Numbered from the stretch's first letter, positions 26,493-36,200 are shown. The stretch: 64,000 nucleotides of DNA from CAXBDP01 sp041689935 (GCA_041689935.1 JBDNFI010000097.1:76571-140570); one strand, 5' to 3'. Numbers and translations are program-made. The notes: generated by a model from the sequence alone, not told the origin.

Positions 26493-27110
26493 ATGAAAAA
26501 TTTTATCGTTTTATTTTACAGCCTTATTTCATTTAGTGTAATTGCTCAAGGACAAGATCCTTTGCAAACCATCCTAGCTCAATATGAAGAAGCAGGTGAT
26601 TTGGTAGAAAAGCAGGTGGCAATCCAGCAATTAGAGGAGTTTACGAATGCGAATGCTGATAACTGGTTGAGTAGCTATTATACTGCTTTATTTTTAGCAG
26701 AATCTAGTTTCGCTACCGAGGGCCTCACCGAAAAGGATGCCTTGATCACCGAATCCAAAAAGTATGTAAATATGACTGCCGACCGTGATGGAGATTTGTC
26801 GGAACTACATGCTTTGCGAGGCTTTGTAAGTATGGCAGAATTGGCGGCTGATCCACAGTCTAGGGGGCAGTTTATGATGCAAGAAGTGATTCAAAGCCTT
26901 ACAAAAGCTATTGATGAAAACCCTAAGAATCCACGTGCATATTTGTTCCTTTCTCAGATGCAATTTGGTATTGCTGAAATGATGGGCACGCCTGCCCAAC
27001 AAGCTTGCACTTATGCTAAGCAATCCTTGAGCATGTATGAGAATGATGAATCACCAATTAAGTATGGCAAGTCCGACGCGGTAGAGCTGTTGGCTACAAA
27101 GTGTAAATAA
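26493..27110 (+). CDS. Secreted helical-repeat (TPR-like) protein of unknown function
   Basis: A 205-residue protein with a signal peptide (1-18, MKNFIVLFYSLISFSVIA). The mature part is helical, with TPR-like pairs: WLSSYYTALFLAES near 50, AITKAIDENPKNPRAYLFLSQ-type spacing near 135-160 (here SLTKAIDENPKNPRAYLFLSQ), and a last helix with two cysteines (QACTYAKQ and the C-terminal CK). It probably scaffolds periplasmic proteins, but the family is not recognised. It has its own terminator. An octamer lies in its upstream region (26418). Confidence 0.75.
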   Translation: MKNFIVLFYSLISFSVIAQGQDPLQTILAQYEEAGDLVEKQVAIQQLEEFTNANADNWLSSYYTALFLAESSFATEGLTEKDALITESKKYVNMTADRDGDLSELHALRGFVSMAELAADPQSRGQFMMQEVIQSLTKAIDENPKNPRAYLFLSQMQFGIAEMMGTPAQQACTYAKQSLSMYENDESPIKYGKSDAVELLATKCK

Positions 27111-27132
27111 TCTATACGGTATTGAAAATAAG

Positions 27133-27163
27133 AAAGCTCAGATTTTAATAGTCTGAGCTTTTT
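27133..27163 (+). terminator. Terminator of the TPR-like gene
   Basis: AAAGCTCAGA / TCTGAGCTTT arms with a 9-base loop and a T run, about 20 nt after the stop at 27110. Confidence 0.8.
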
Positions 27164-27198
27164 ACAATTTGATAATCAGTGAAATAGACAATAATTAT

Positions 27199-28218
27199 CT
27201 AAATAATATTCACTTCATTTTGCAGGCTAATTCTGAATTTTTGAGCAATATCATCCTTAATATCTTGGGCTAATTGGAGGATATCTGCACCAAGGCCTCC
27301 ACCATAATTTACCAGTACGAGTGCTTGTTTGTCATGCACACCAATGGCTCCTCTTTTATGACCTTTCCATCCCGCGTGGTCGATTAGCCAGCCTGCAGGT
27401 ACTTTCACCCAGCCATCACCAGCAGGATAGGATGGCAGCAGTGGAAATTTAGCTTTCAACTCCAAAAACTGTGATTCAGCAATAATAGGATTTTTGAAAA
27501 AGCTGCCTGAGTTTCCAATTTTAGCTGGATCAGGAAGTTTATTTTGTCTGATAGAAATCACTGCATCGCTTATATTCTTGAGGCTGATTTTCCCATAAAA
27601 TTGCTCGTCAATTACTTTTTGGATATCTCCGTAAAGAATATTAAAAGAATGCTGTTTCTTGAGCAGGAAAGTTATTGAGCATATTATGTACTGGCCTTGG
27701 TATCGCTGCTTAAATATGCTTTCGCGATAGCCAAATTCACAATCACTTTCTTCGAACTGATGAAGTTCACCACTTTCGATATGGTAAGCTTCTAAATACT
27801 CAAAAACCTGTGCAATCTCCGTCCCGTAAGCACCAATATTTTGCATAGGAGCAGCACCACAGGTGCCGGGAATTAGCGATAGGTTTTCTATTCCAGATAG
27901 GCCATTCTCAATACTCCATAGTACGAAGGAATGCCAAGATACTCCTGCCCCTACTTTTACAAGGGCAGTGGAAGTATCCTCTCGCAACAGTGCGATACCT
28001 TGAATATCTATATGGACAACTAACTGCTGTGGATCTTTAGTGAAAAGCACATTGCTACCACCACCGAGAACCAGGATTTCATCTCTCTCCAAATTTCCAC
28101 CCGCCTTCAAGGATGTTAAATCTTCAGTAGAATGAACAACCACAAATCTTTTTGCAATGGCATCCAATCCGAATGTGTTGAAATTTCTAAGGGAATAGTT
28201 TTTCTTAATCTCTGGCAT
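27199..28218 (-). CDS. murB: UDP-N-acetylenolpyruvoylglucosamine reductase
   Basis: A flavoenzyme that reduces UDP-GlcNAc-enolpyruvate to UDP-MurNAc in peptidoglycan synthesis. The 339-residue protein has the FAD-binding PCMH domain (SLRNFNTFGLDA at the start, VLGGGSNVLF, LIPGTCGAAPMQNIGAYG) and the C-terminal domain with the catalytic Ser in GNSGSFFKNPI. Length and order match type I MurB (E. coli). A GTG three codons upstream (28227) is in frame; the ATG at 28218 is preferred. The gene downstream is convergent. Confidence 0.96.
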   Translation of the reverse strand: MPEIKKNYSLRNFNTFGLDAIAKRFVVVHSTEDLTSLKAGGNLERDEILVLGGGSNVLFTKDPQQLVVHIDIQGIALLREDTSTALVKVGAGVSWHSFVLWSIENGLSGIENLSLIPGTCGAAPMQNIGAYGTEIAQVFEYLEAYHIESGELHQFEESDCEFGYRESIFKQRYQGQYIICSITFLLKKQHSFNILYGDIQKVIDEQFYGKISLKNISDAVISIRQNKLPDPAKIGNSGSFFKNPIIAESQFLELKAKFPLLPSYPAGDGWVKVPAGWLIDHAGWKGHKRGAIGVHDKQALVLVNYGGGLGADILQLAQDIKDDIAQKFRISLQNEVNII

Positions 28219-28261
28219 AACGAGCACAAATATGTGAAATTTAGCTCTTCGTTGAGGAAAT

Positions 28262-28867
28262 TTAGTCGAAAATATAATCTGTATCGTATTCCATTTCTCT
28301 TTTTACTGCCTGCATTGTTTCTTCACCGAAATAGCGCTGCACCACAAATAACGCCATATCAATGCCTGCCGAAATACCGGCGGCACTTACAATATTGCCT
28401 TCATCTACAAATCTTTTGTTCTTGATTAGCTGAACAGTTGGCTCCAATGATTGCAGCAAATCGAAGCAGGTATGATGTGTGGTAGCAGCCTTATTTTGTA
28501 ATAAGCCAAGCTTGGCTAGCACTAGGGAGCCAGTGCAAACACTCAGAACCAATTCCGATTTTTTGATCATTTTTTCGATGGTTTTTAATTGTGTGGGATT
28601 TTCCAGTAATTTCCTTACACCCATTCCTCCTGGGATTAGCAAAATATTGAAATCACTATGGAAATCAGCAGCTTGATTGGGAATAACCACCAAATTGCTG
28701 CGGCAATAAACTGGACCTTGCCTGAATGAAATGGTAGAAGCTTCGATATCAATTTCTGGAGCAACATCTTTTACGCAATTGAATACTTCCAATGGTCCAG
28801 CAAAATCTAAAACTTCTACTTCGTCGAAAAGTAGAATCGCAATTCGTGGTTTATTTACGTGAATCAT
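28262..28867 (-). CDS. DJ-1/PfpI family protein, isocyanide hydratase-like
   Basis: A 201-residue class I glutamine-amidotransferase-like fold. The start IAILLFDEVEVLDFAGPLEVF and the nucleophile-elbow SVCTGSLVLAKLGLL (Cys about 114) are close to the isocyanide hydratase (InhA) subgroup, where an Asp in LDF-GP and the Cys-Thr pair act on the isonitrile. ATTHHTCFDLL follows, as in that subgroup. Members of AraC-linked subgroups look similar but have a fused HTH, absent here. It overlaps the upstream nitrilase gene by 17 bp, indicating coupled expression and perhaps a shared nitrile/isonitrile theme. Confidence 0.82.
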   Translation of the reverse strand: MIHVNKPRIAILLFDEVEVLDFAGPLEVFNCVKDVAPEIDIEASTISFRQGPVYCRSNLVVIPNQAADFHSDFNILLIPGGMGVRKLLENPTQLKTIEKMIKKSELVLSVCTGSLVLAKLGLLQNKAATTHHTCFDLLQSLEPTVQLIKNKRFVDEGNIVSAAGISAGIDMALFVVQRYFGEETMQAVKREMEYDTDYIFD

Positions 28868-29795
28868 TTACGCTAAAATCAAATATGTCAGTACGGTTGT
28901 AATGGCCGGTCACATCCAAGGTCATTCTTTCTTTGATCACCTCATTTGCATCCATTTGTGCATAGATAATCAATTCGGCATCAAATACGGGTGGAATGAT
29001 ATAATTCCCATCTGGGCCAATCACACAACTCCCACCTCTCAGTGTTTGAATTTGCGGATTATCTTTTAGGTTTTGAGGCAGTTCAATTCCTTTTGGGAAA
29101 TCTACAGCTTTCATGATTTGTCCTACTGCAAGGACGAAACAACGACCTTCGAATGCATAATGCCGACTTGCGATTTCATGGCGCTCGTGCACCATTGGCC
29201 AAAGCGCTACATGAATATGCTCATTGGCTTGATGCAAGGCTTGTCTAGTGAGCGGCATCCAATGTTCCCAGCAGATGGCGCCTGTAATGTTTCCAAACCG
29301 AGTAGGTACACTTTTGAGGCCTGCGCCATCTCCATGGCCATAGAGCATCTTTTCCGTGTAGGTAGGCATCAATTTGCGGTGGTGGTTTTGGATAGTCCCA
29401 TCAGGGTCGATGATGAACATACTATTGTATAGCGTGCCTTTTCCTCCAATGCCATTAGAAACACTTTCATTGGCACCTAGCACCACATAAATTTTTAATT
29501 CTGCTACCAGCTCTTGTATGCTTTGCATTTCCTTACCTCCCGCATCAAGGCTGTTCCGATACATTTCCAGAAAGGCTTCTTTGATTTCAGGAGCATCCCA
29601 TCGAGCAACATTTGGACAGTGGTCGAGCCAGCTAGGATAGCCACAAAGCCAGGTTTCTCCGAATACTACCAATTCAGCTCCATTTGATTTTGCTTCAATT
29701 AATAACTCTTTCAATTTTAAAATACTCTTTTCTAAATGTTGGAATACAGGAGAGACCTGTACTAATGCTACCTTTACGTGATCAAGTTTTTTCAT
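28851..29795 (-). CDS. Nitrilase (carbon-nitrogen hydrolase)
   Basis: A 314-residue nitrilase-superfamily enzyme with the complete Glu-Lys-Cys triad: Glu in VVFGETWLCGYPSW (about 47), Lys in HHRKLMPTY (about 138) and Cys in AICWEHWMP (about 172). The CWEHWMPL signature is that of true nitrilases (nitrile to carboxylate plus ammonia) rather than amidases. It is cytoplasmic. It overlaps the DJ-1/PfpI gene and is divergent from a desuccinylase-like gene. The substrate is unknown. Confidence 0.9.
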   Translation of the reverse strand: MKKLDHVKVALVQVSPVFQHLEKSILKLKELLIEAKSNGAELVVFGETWLCGYPSWLDHCPNVARWDAPEIKEAFLEMYRNSLDAGGKEMQSIQELVAELKIYVVLGANESVSNGIGGKGTLYNSMFIIDPDGTIQNHHRKLMPTYTEKMLYGHGDGAGLKSVPTRFGNITGAICWEHWMPLTRQALHQANEHIHVALWPMVHERHEIASRHYAFEGRCFVLAVGQIMKAVDFPKGIELPQNLKDNPQIQTLRGGSCVIGPDGNYIIPPVFDAELIIYAQMDANEVIKERMTLDVTGHYNRTDIFDFSVNDSRK

Positions 29796-29863
29796 GTGCT
29801 GACAGAAATTTTGTCAAAAAGTAATATAAAAAATTTAATTTTCGGAAACGAATTGGTTTTATA

Positions 29864-30802
29864 ATGGAATTACAAATACACAATACACGAATAAGGGCTG
29901 GAAACAATGTGCGAATTGATATTCCCATTGCGCGGCTTCCATCACATACCATGATAGATTTGCCAGTGTTTGTGTTTCGCGGGAGGGAAGATGGCCCAAC
30001 TCTTTTGCTCACCGGTGGAGTGCATGGAGATGAAATTAATGGCATCGATATCGTAAAACGCTTGATCATGGATGTTTCCATTAAAGTGGAAAGGGGAACT
30101 GTGATTGCCATTCCGGTGGTGAATGTGTATGGATTTTTAAATAATTCGAGGACGTTTCCAGATGGTAGAGATCTGAATCGTAGTTTTCCTGGAGCAAAGA
30201 GGGGGTCATTAGCTGCTCAAATTGCCAATATTATGATGACTGAGATTTTACCCGTGATCGATCTTGGAGTCGATTTTCATACGGGTGGAGCAAAGCTCTC
30301 AAATATTCCACAAATACGGGTAGATGCCAAAGACGAGCAAGGGATGAACTATGCAAAAGCTTTTGGAACTCCTTTTATCATTAATTCCAAAATGATCGAA
30401 AAGTCCTTTAGGAAGGAAGCCTTCAAACAGTCCAAATCTATTTTGGTATATGAAGCGGGAGAATCTTTACGGTTGGATGAGCCTTCCATAAAAGAAGGAA
30501 TGGATGGCGTGTTGAATTTGATGCGAAGCTTAAAAATGATTACTGGCGACCATATAGTAAAAGAGCAAAAATTTATAGCGAGTAGTTCTTGGGTGAGAGC
30601 AAGGATTTCGGGAGTATTCAATTCCAGTTGTCAAGACGGAGATTATGTAAAAAAAGGACAGGTTTTAGCCCGAATTACAGATCCCTACGGCACAGTAAAA
30701 GTACCTGTAAAGAGTCCTAGAAATGGATACATCATTGGTCACAACAATATGCCCGTGATAAATAACGGGGATGCACTATTTCATATTGGTGTGCTAGAAT
30801 AG
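29864..30802 (+). CDS. Succinylglutamate desuccinylase / aspartoacylase family zinc hydrolase
   Basis: A 312-residue M14-like zinc deacylase. Metal ligands are His and Glu in GGVHGDEINGID (about 54-61) and His in GVDFHTGG (about 132). RDLNRSFPG is the substrate-carboxylate Arg-Asn segment, and the C-terminal beta domain has the barrel-sandwich feel (GVF-G-YVKKGQVLARI). Enzymes of the family remove an acyl group from an N-acyl amino acid. It is divergent from the nitrilase operon. No rimK-like ligase, a common partner of relatives, is nearby. Confidence 0.87.
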   Translation: MELQIHNTRIRAGNNVRIDIPIARLPSHTMIDLPVFVFRGREDGPTLLLTGGVHGDEINGIDIVKRLIMDVSIKVERGTVIAIPVVNVYGFLNNSRTFPDGRDLNRSFPGAKRGSLAAQIANIMMTEILPVIDLGVDFHTGGAKLSNIPQIRVDAKDEQGMNYAKAFGTPFIINSKMIEKSFRKEAFKQSKSILVYEAGESLRLDEPSIKEGMDGVLNLMRSLKMITGDHIVKEQKFIASSSWVRARISGVFNSSCQDGDYVKKGQVLARITDPYGTVKVPVKSPRNGYIIGHNNMPVINNGDALFHIGVLE

Positions 30803-31175
30803 GCCAATGACCGTTAGGCGTTTGAATGATCATCAGCTCATAAGTTTCAATAATTTTAAGTGAAGCAATGAGTACTTATATGGTAAAAGGTTTATAGAAA
30901 AATTCATGAATTTTAAAAGATCTGAAGCGCTTAACACCTTCATGATTCGATAACTATTATTTACATTTATGGTAATCCCGAAAAGTAGGCTCTGAAAAGG
31001 ACATAGGTAATAGCTAAGGTAAAGAGTTGGTACCCTCCTTTTTTTGAATTAGGGTGCGATCTCAGGAAGGAAACTGATTCGTGTTTTCGCATATTCTGCT
31101 TTAGGCAATCCTTTAGAATATTCCATATAATTGGCATTAAAGCGACTGAAATACGGAACTTTAGGGCATCGTACT
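30803..31175. other. Intergenic region, nothing recognised
   Basis: About 370 bp between the desuccinylase-like gene and the end of the APC permease gene. It is AT-rich, with no supported ORF, strong hairpin or promoter. An 84-codon minus-strand frame crosses it, but it enters the permease gene and has no family features. Confidence 0.5.
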
Positions 31176-32492
31176 TTAATCTTTTATTTCCATTCCTTTT
31201 GTTTGCCAATGTAAAAACCATTTCTCACCGGCAAAAACCAGAACAATTCCGATAATAGAAACAATCACCACGAAGATGTCTGTGTTAGCTTTTACCCATA
31301 AAAAAGCTATTAAAACGATGAAGTCGAGTAATAATGCGGAGATTAAAATCGCTCCATTTGCATTCACCTCTTTTCTTAGGTGTTTGAATACACCCCAATG
31401 AATGATCATGTCCATTACCAGATAGAAAATTGCTCCAATAGAGGCTATGCGCGACAAGTCAAAGAAAATGGTTAGGATTATGGCGATAACCACAATATAC
31501 ACAAGCATGTGTTTCTGCACGCTTCCTGACATTCCTAAATGACTATGTGGGATCAGCTTCATATCAGTAAGCATTGCCGTCATGCGAGAAACGGCAAAAA
31601 TGCTAGCTATAATCCCTGAAATGGTAGCTATAATTGCTATTCCTACAGTGAAATAGAGTCCGAAATCTCCAAAAGCAGGTCTTGCCGCTTCTGCTAAAGA
31701 ATAGTCCTTTGCTTTGATTATTTCTGGGATTGACAAACTGCTATTAACCGCAAGGGCAACTAAGAAATAGACTACTGTGCAGATTAATAAGGAGAAAATA
31801 ATGGATCTTCCTACATTTTTGTGGGGGTTTGTGATTTCACCTCCGCTATTGGTAATGGTCGTAAATCCTTTGAACGCAAGAATAGATAAGGCAATGGCTC
31901 CTAAATATTCAGCGATAGAATAACTATCGTTATCGGCCTTCTTAGGAATTAAATCGGGAAAGGTGAAGCTTGCTGCCCATAAGCCGCCTATGGCAAACAC
32001 TATAATTCCTGCAATTTTTACAACCGCCATAAATTGAGACGATTTACTGATCACTTTATTTCCAGAGACATTGATAATGTATGCAAGAATTAATAAACCA
32101 ACTCCTAAGGCTGGAGCCCATATTTCCTTATCACCTACATCGAAAAGCTGTAGAGTATAGGATCCAAATGTTCTTGCCACTAAGCTTTCATTTATGATCA
32201 TAGAAAGTGCCATCAATACAGAAGCTGCTGCTGTTAATGTGGTTTTGCCATAAGCCTTCATTAAAATCATGGCAATGCCTCCAGAAGAAGGGTAGGCATT
32301 TGAGACTTTGATATAGGAGTAGGCGCTGAAGCCTGAAATAATGGCTCCGGCAATAAAAATATATGGAAACCAGGTTCCAGATAATTCAGCTACTTGACCT
32401 AATAGTGCAAAGATTCCCGCACCGATCATTACTCCGGTTCCAAGAGCTACCGCACCTTTAAGACTTAAACTATTCTTTTTGTATTGACTCAT
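31176..32492 (-). CDS. APC-superfamily amino acid permease
   Basis: A 438-residue inner-membrane transporter with 12 predicted helices. The helix-1 signature GTGVMIGAGIFALLG (about 18-32) carries the substrate-backbone-binding Gly-rich break, and helix 6 has LAFKGFTTITNSGGE. It resembles cationic or neutral amino-acid transporters of the YfnA/CAT type. The substrate is not readable. It is a single gene on its strand. Confidence 0.9.
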   Translation of the reverse strand: MSQYKKNSLSLKGAVALGTGVMIGAGIFALLGQVAELSGTWFPYIFIAGAIISGFSAYSYIKVSNAYPSSGGIAMILMKAYGKTTLTAAASVLMALSMIINESLVARTFGSYTLQLFDVGDKEIWAPALGVGLLILAYIINVSGNKVISKSSQFMAVVKIAGIIVFAIGGLWAASFTFPDLIPKKADNDSYSIAEYLGAIALSILAFKGFTTITNSGGEITNPHKNVGRSIIFSLLICTVVYFLVALAVNSSLSIPEIIKAKDYSLAEAARPAFGDFGLYFTVGIAIIATISGIIASIFAVSRMTAMLTDMKLIPHSHLGMSGSVQKHMLVYIVVIAIILTIFFDLSRIASIGAIFYLVMDMIIHWGVFKHLRKEVNANGAILISALLLDFIVLIAFLWVKANTDIFVVIVSIIGIVLVFAGEKWFLHWQTKGMEIKD

Positions 32493-32636
32493 GTTCTTCT
32501 GTCAGAATTTCAGAGTATAGCCTTTCTCTCCTCAAATTTTTTTTGTCAATTTCACCTTTATTGTAGCGGTTTTTCAGTGTCCTCAAGACAGCGCTTCCTA
32601 TGTTTAATTCTCCTGCTAAATATATTGTGTGAATTA

Positions 32637-34376
32637 TTATGAGAAATTTTCCAAGAAGCCTTTTAGCTGTTCGATTCTATTCATCAATTTTCCATTTACT
32701 TCAGCATAATCCGCTTGAGAGAGGAATGGCATATTCACTGATATATAGAACTTTATCTTCGGTTCAGTTCCGGAAGGTCTAGCAGATATTTTACTTCCGT
32801 CTTCTAGGTAAAATTGTAATACATTAGAAGACTCTAGGGTCAATAAGGTAGTGGTATTTGCGATCAAATCCTTATCAGTGCCTGCTTTAACATCTACCAC
32901 CCGCACTACTTTTTTGCTTAAAATTTGATCAGGCATATTTTCACGCAATTTTTGCATAATTGCTTGAATTTCTTCTGCCCCTGACTTCCCTTTTTTGGTT
33001 ATAGAAATAAGTTGTTCTTTGTAAAAACCATTACGAAGATGAAGTTGATCGAGCAAATCGAATAGCGTTAAATCGCGGGCTTTGGTCCAAGCGCCTATTT
33101 CTCCTAATAGTACGCAGGCGGAGACAGCATCTTTGTCGCGTACAAAATCACCAACCATATAGCCGTAACTCTCTTCACCTCCACCAATAAATTTCTCACT
33201 TCCTTCCTTTTCACGAATTAGCTGTGCAATGTATTTGAAGCCTGTAAGCGTTTGATAGCATTTCACACCAAAGAAAGTGGCAATTTTCTCCACTAAGTCG
33301 GAGGTTACTATCGTCTTTACTATGAATTCATTTCCTTTTAGTTTTCTATTGTCATATAGATTTCGGAGTAAATACCATGTTAAAATTGCAGCCGTTTGAT
33401 TGCCATTGAGCAATTCGTATTTCCCTGATTTTCCGATTGCGGCCACACCAACTCTATCTCCATCTGGATCTGATGCGAGCACTATATGAGCACTCACTTT
33501 TTCGGCCAATTTTATGGCAAGATCCATTGCCTCAGCTTCTTCAGGGTTAGGTGAAATTACTGTTGGGAAATCTCCATCAGGAAGTCTTTGCTCTTCAACT
33601 ACATGTACATTTTCAAAACCATAACTTTTCAATGCCTTTGGGATTATTTCCCCCGTAGTGCCATGAATGGGAGAATACACAATGCTTAGTCCTGAGTGAC
33701 GGCTTACTAAATCTGGGTTCTCTTTCAGATTCATAATTTCAGCTAAATAGCTTCTATCAAAACTGTCCTCCATTATGTGTATGAGATCAGGATTTCCGTC
33801 GAATTTAATCTCAGCAATGGAGCTGATTTTGTTTACTTCAGCGATAATGTTTTTATCATGTGGAGCAATAACCTGAGCACCATCTTCCCAATATGCCTTG
33901 AATCCATTGTACTCCTTTGGGTTATGTGAAGCGGTGAGCATTACACCACTCTGGCATTCAAAATGTCTTATCGCATAAGAAACCATCGGAGTAGGTCTTA
34001 CCTTATCCGAAAAGTACACTTCAATACCATTTGCAGTGAACACATCGGCAACTTTACGTGCGAAATATTGACTATTGTTTCTTGAATCGTAAGAAATTGC
34101 CACTTTCACTCTTTGATTTGGAAAAGATTTGAGAAGATAATTACTCAAGCCTTGAGTAGCCATTCCAAGCGTATAAATATTCAGTCTATTGGAGCCAACG
34201 CCCATAATCCCACGCATTCCTCCAGTACCAAAATCCATATCTTTATAGAAGGCATCAATAAGTTCGCTTTGGTCTTCACTCTCTAACATTTGCCTAACGG
34301 CAGCTTTACTTTCTTCATCAATTGGACTATCCAACCATACTTGGGCTTTCTCTACAATTTCTTTTTCCGCTTTCAT
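32637..34376 (-). CDS. Phosphoglucomutase/phosphomannomutase family protein
   Basis: A 579-residue alpha-D-phosphohexomutase. The phosphoserine loop is TASHNPKEYNG (about 147), the metal loop DPDGDRVG (about 310), the sugar-binding loop GGGEESYGYM (about 405) and the phosphate-binding loop RPSGTEPKIKFY near the C-terminus. The length suits the PgcA/PGM2-like group that interconverts glucose-1-P and glucose-6-P. An upstream ATG (34433) adds 19 residues but lies inside the terminator of the preceding gene, so the ATG at 34376 is used. Confidence 0.94.
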   Translation of the reverse strand: MKAEKEIVEKAQVWLDSPIDEESKAAVRQMLESEDQSELIDAFYKDMDFGTGGMRGIMGVGSNRLNIYTLGMATQGLSNYLLKSFPNQRVKVAISYDSRNNSQYFARKVADVFTANGIEVYFSDKVRPTPMVSYAIRHFECQSGVMLTASHNPKEYNGFKAYWEDGAQVIAPHDKNIIAEVNKISSIAEIKFDGNPDLIHIMEDSFDRSYLAEIMNLKENPDLVSRHSGLSIVYSPIHGTTGEIIPKALKSYGFENVHVVEEQRLPDGDFPTVISPNPEEAEAMDLAIKLAEKVSAHIVLASDPDGDRVGVAAIGKSGKYELLNGNQTAAILTWYLLRNLYDNRKLKGNEFIVKTIVTSDLVEKIATFFGVKCYQTLTGFKYIAQLIREKEGSEKFIGGGEESYGYMVGDFVRDKDAVSACVLLGEIGAWTKARDLTLFDLLDQLHLRNGFYKEQLISITKKGKSGAEEIQAIMQKLRENMPDQILSKKVVRVVDVKAGTDKDLIANTTTLLTLESSNVLQFYLEDGSKISARPSGTEPKIKFYISVNMPFLSQADYAEVNGKLMNRIEQLKGFLENFS

Positions 34377-34411
34377 TTTCGTTACATTTCTAAAATATGA
34401 CGCTAAAAATA

Positions 34412-34442
34412 AAAGGCGCTCTGCTATAAGCAAAGAGCCTTT
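34412..34442 (-). terminator. Terminator of hppD
   Basis: AAAGGC / GCCTTT outer stem (34412-34417 with 34437-34442), continuing with an imperfect inner stem. On the minus strand a T-rich tract follows. It separates hppD from the downstream phosphosugar mutase gene. Confidence 0.7.
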
Positions 34443-34468
34443 GATTATTTTTTCTTTTAATTGTTATC

Positions 34469-35563
34469 TTATAGATTTCCGCGTAGTTCTTGTTCTCTTT
34501 CGATAGCTTCAAAAAGCGCCTTGAAATTCCCTTTCCCAAAGGATTTCGCACCTTTTCGTTGTATTATTTCATAAAATACCGTTGGGCGATCTTGCACTGG
34601 TTTGGTAAAAATTTGTAAGAGATATCCTTCCTCATCCCTATCTACCAGTATATTTAAGTCTTTCAGCGGTTTTATGTCTTCGTCTATTTTACCAACTCGG
34701 TCTAGTAAATCATCGTAATAGGTGGCTGGCACTTGAAGGAAATCCACTCCACGTTTGCGTAGCTCAGTAACTGTATGCAAAATATCATCTGTTGCAATGG
34801 CAATATGCTGCACGCCAGAACCGTTGTAGAAATCGATGTATTCCTCAATCTGGGACTTCTTTTTGCCTTTCGCGGGTTCGTTAATTGGGAATTTGATATA
34901 GCCATTTCCATTACTTACCACTTTGGACATCAATGCGGTGTAGTCCGTGGAAATGTCCTTATCGTCGAAAGTAATCAGTAAATTAAAGCCCATTACTTTC
35001 TCGTAAAATTCCACCCAAGTATTCATCTCGCCCCATCCGACATTCCCTACGCAGTGATCCACATATTTGAGGCCGATGGGTGTGATTGGAATGGGTGATT
35101 CTCTGGCTTGGAAGGATGGTAGGAATACACCATCGTAGTTTTTGCGCTCTACAAAAGTGTGAATGGTGTCACCATAGGTATGGATACTCGCTACGCATAC
35201 CTCGCCAAAGGCATCTTTCATCACTTTTGGTTCTATAGCTGGTTTTGCCCCCCGCTTTACTGTTTCGTTAAATGAATAGGTGGCATCGTCTACCCACAGG
35301 GCAAGCACTTTTACGCCATCTCCGTGTTTTGCAATATGGGCAGTGATTTCTGAATCCTTATCTAAGCTGCTCGTAAGCACTAAGCGAACTTTATCTTGTT
35401 TCAGTACGTAAGAAACTTGGCCTCTCAATCCAGTCTCAGGCCCAGCATAGGCGATCAATTCGTAGCCAAATGCCGCCATGTAGTAATAAGCAGACTGCTT
35501 GGCATTCCCTACATAAAATTCAATATAATCTGTGCCGTTAATAGGCAAAAAATCTTGACTCAT
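34469..35563 (-). CDS. hppD: 4-hydroxyphenylpyruvate dioxygenase
   Basis: A non-haem Fe(II) dioxygenase of the vicinal-oxygen-chelate fold, converting 4-hydroxyphenylpyruvate to homogentisate in tyrosine breakdown. The 364-residue protein has the three iron ligands: His in YVDHCVGNV, His in SGVQHIAIATDD, and Glu near the GYLLQIFTKP segment. The C-terminal FFEII-type motif reads FYEIIQRKGAKSFGKGNFKALFEAIE. A 36-residue upstream extension in the same frame (to 35671) is basic and non-homologous; the ATG at 35563 fits the family. No other tyrosine-catabolic gene is in the window. Confidence 0.95.
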   Translation of the reverse strand: MSQDFLPINGTDYIEFYVGNAKQSAYYYMAAFGYELIAYAGPETGLRGQVSYVLKQDKVRLVLTSSLDKDSEITAHIAKHGDGVKVLALWVDDATYSFNETVKRGAKPAIEPKVMKDAFGEVCVASIHTYGDTIHTFVERKNYDGVFLPSFQARESPIPITPIGLKYVDHCVGNVGWGEMNTWVEFYEKVMGFNLLITFDDKDISTDYTALMSKVVSNGNGYIKFPINEPAKGKKKSQIEEYIDFYNGSGVQHIAIATDDILHTVTELRKRGVDFLQVPATYYDDLLDRVGKIDEDIKPLKDLNILVDRDEEGYLLQIFTKPVQDRPTVFYEIIQRKGAKSFGKGNFKALFEAIEREQELRGNL

Positions 35564-35718
35564 ATTATTTTTTGTTTCAGGTGTTGGTGTATTTTTTCTT
35601 ATTTGTAGCAATTTAATTAATATTTGACGGACTAGGACGCAAAAAGAGCTCTTAATTTTGGAAGTTAACAAAAGGGTTATGAGTTTTGTAGCAAATAAAC
35701 CCAGATAGATTTACAGAT

Positions 35719-36129
35719 ATGGATTTACAGAAACTAGAGGATGCACTTGACACTATTGTGAGAAAGAAAAATGCCCTTGCAGAGAAAGACTATAATAATG
35801 AATCGTACGATGATTTGGAAGAAGAATTGCACGATTTGGAAGATGACTTATTAGAGGAATACGGTTCTTACTTGGAAGAAATTCTTTCTACTGTACACGA
35901 TGAATATTGTCCAGATACAGATGTGTTAAGCCCAATCGCCTATATGGCCAATCGCTATGTAGAGATAGATGGCGGGTGGAACTGTGCGGTAACTGAAGGC
36001 GTATTAGTTGAGGCTGATGACTTCCCAAAGAAGGAAGTGCGAATGGTTATAGCTCCTAAGCCTTTGCGTGTATTCCTAAATATAGGCAATACAGAAAGAA
36101 TAGTAGCTTGGAAGCGAAAAGAAGAGTAG
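35719..36129 (+). CDS. Conserved-looking acidic protein of unknown function
   Basis: A 136-residue cytoplasmic protein that I cannot assign. Residues 1-60 form a strongly acidic helical region (SYDDLEEELHDLEDDLLEEYG). The rest is a compact alpha/beta part with a Cys in DEYCPDTDVL and a Trp-Cys in GGWNCAV. It is divergent from hppD and followed by a strong terminator, so it is a single gene. Confidence 0.7.
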   Translation: MDLQKLEDALDTIVRKKNALAEKDYNNESYDDLEEELHDLEDDLLEEYGSYLEEILSTVHDEYCPDTDVLSPIAYMANRYVEIDGGWNCAVTEGVLVEADDFPKKEVRMVIAPKPLRVFLNIGNTERIVAWKRKEE

Positions 36130-36160
36130 TAAGGAGAAATCGGAAAAAATAGGATTAGAG

Positions 36161-36195
36161 AAAGCCTGACTGAAAAGTTCAGTCAGGCTTTTTTA
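36161..36195 (+). terminator. Strong terminator after the acidic protein gene
   Basis: Perfect 14-bp arms AAAGCCTGACTGAA / TTCAGTCAGGCTTT with a 3-base loop, followed by T. It probably also limits the convergent tpx transcript. Confidence 0.88.
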
Positions 36196-36200
36196 CTTTC

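Noticed and set aside
30967..31221. 84-codon minus-strand ORF behind the APC permease
   Set aside because: Overlaps the end of the permease gene, basic and low-information sequence, no promoter or motif.
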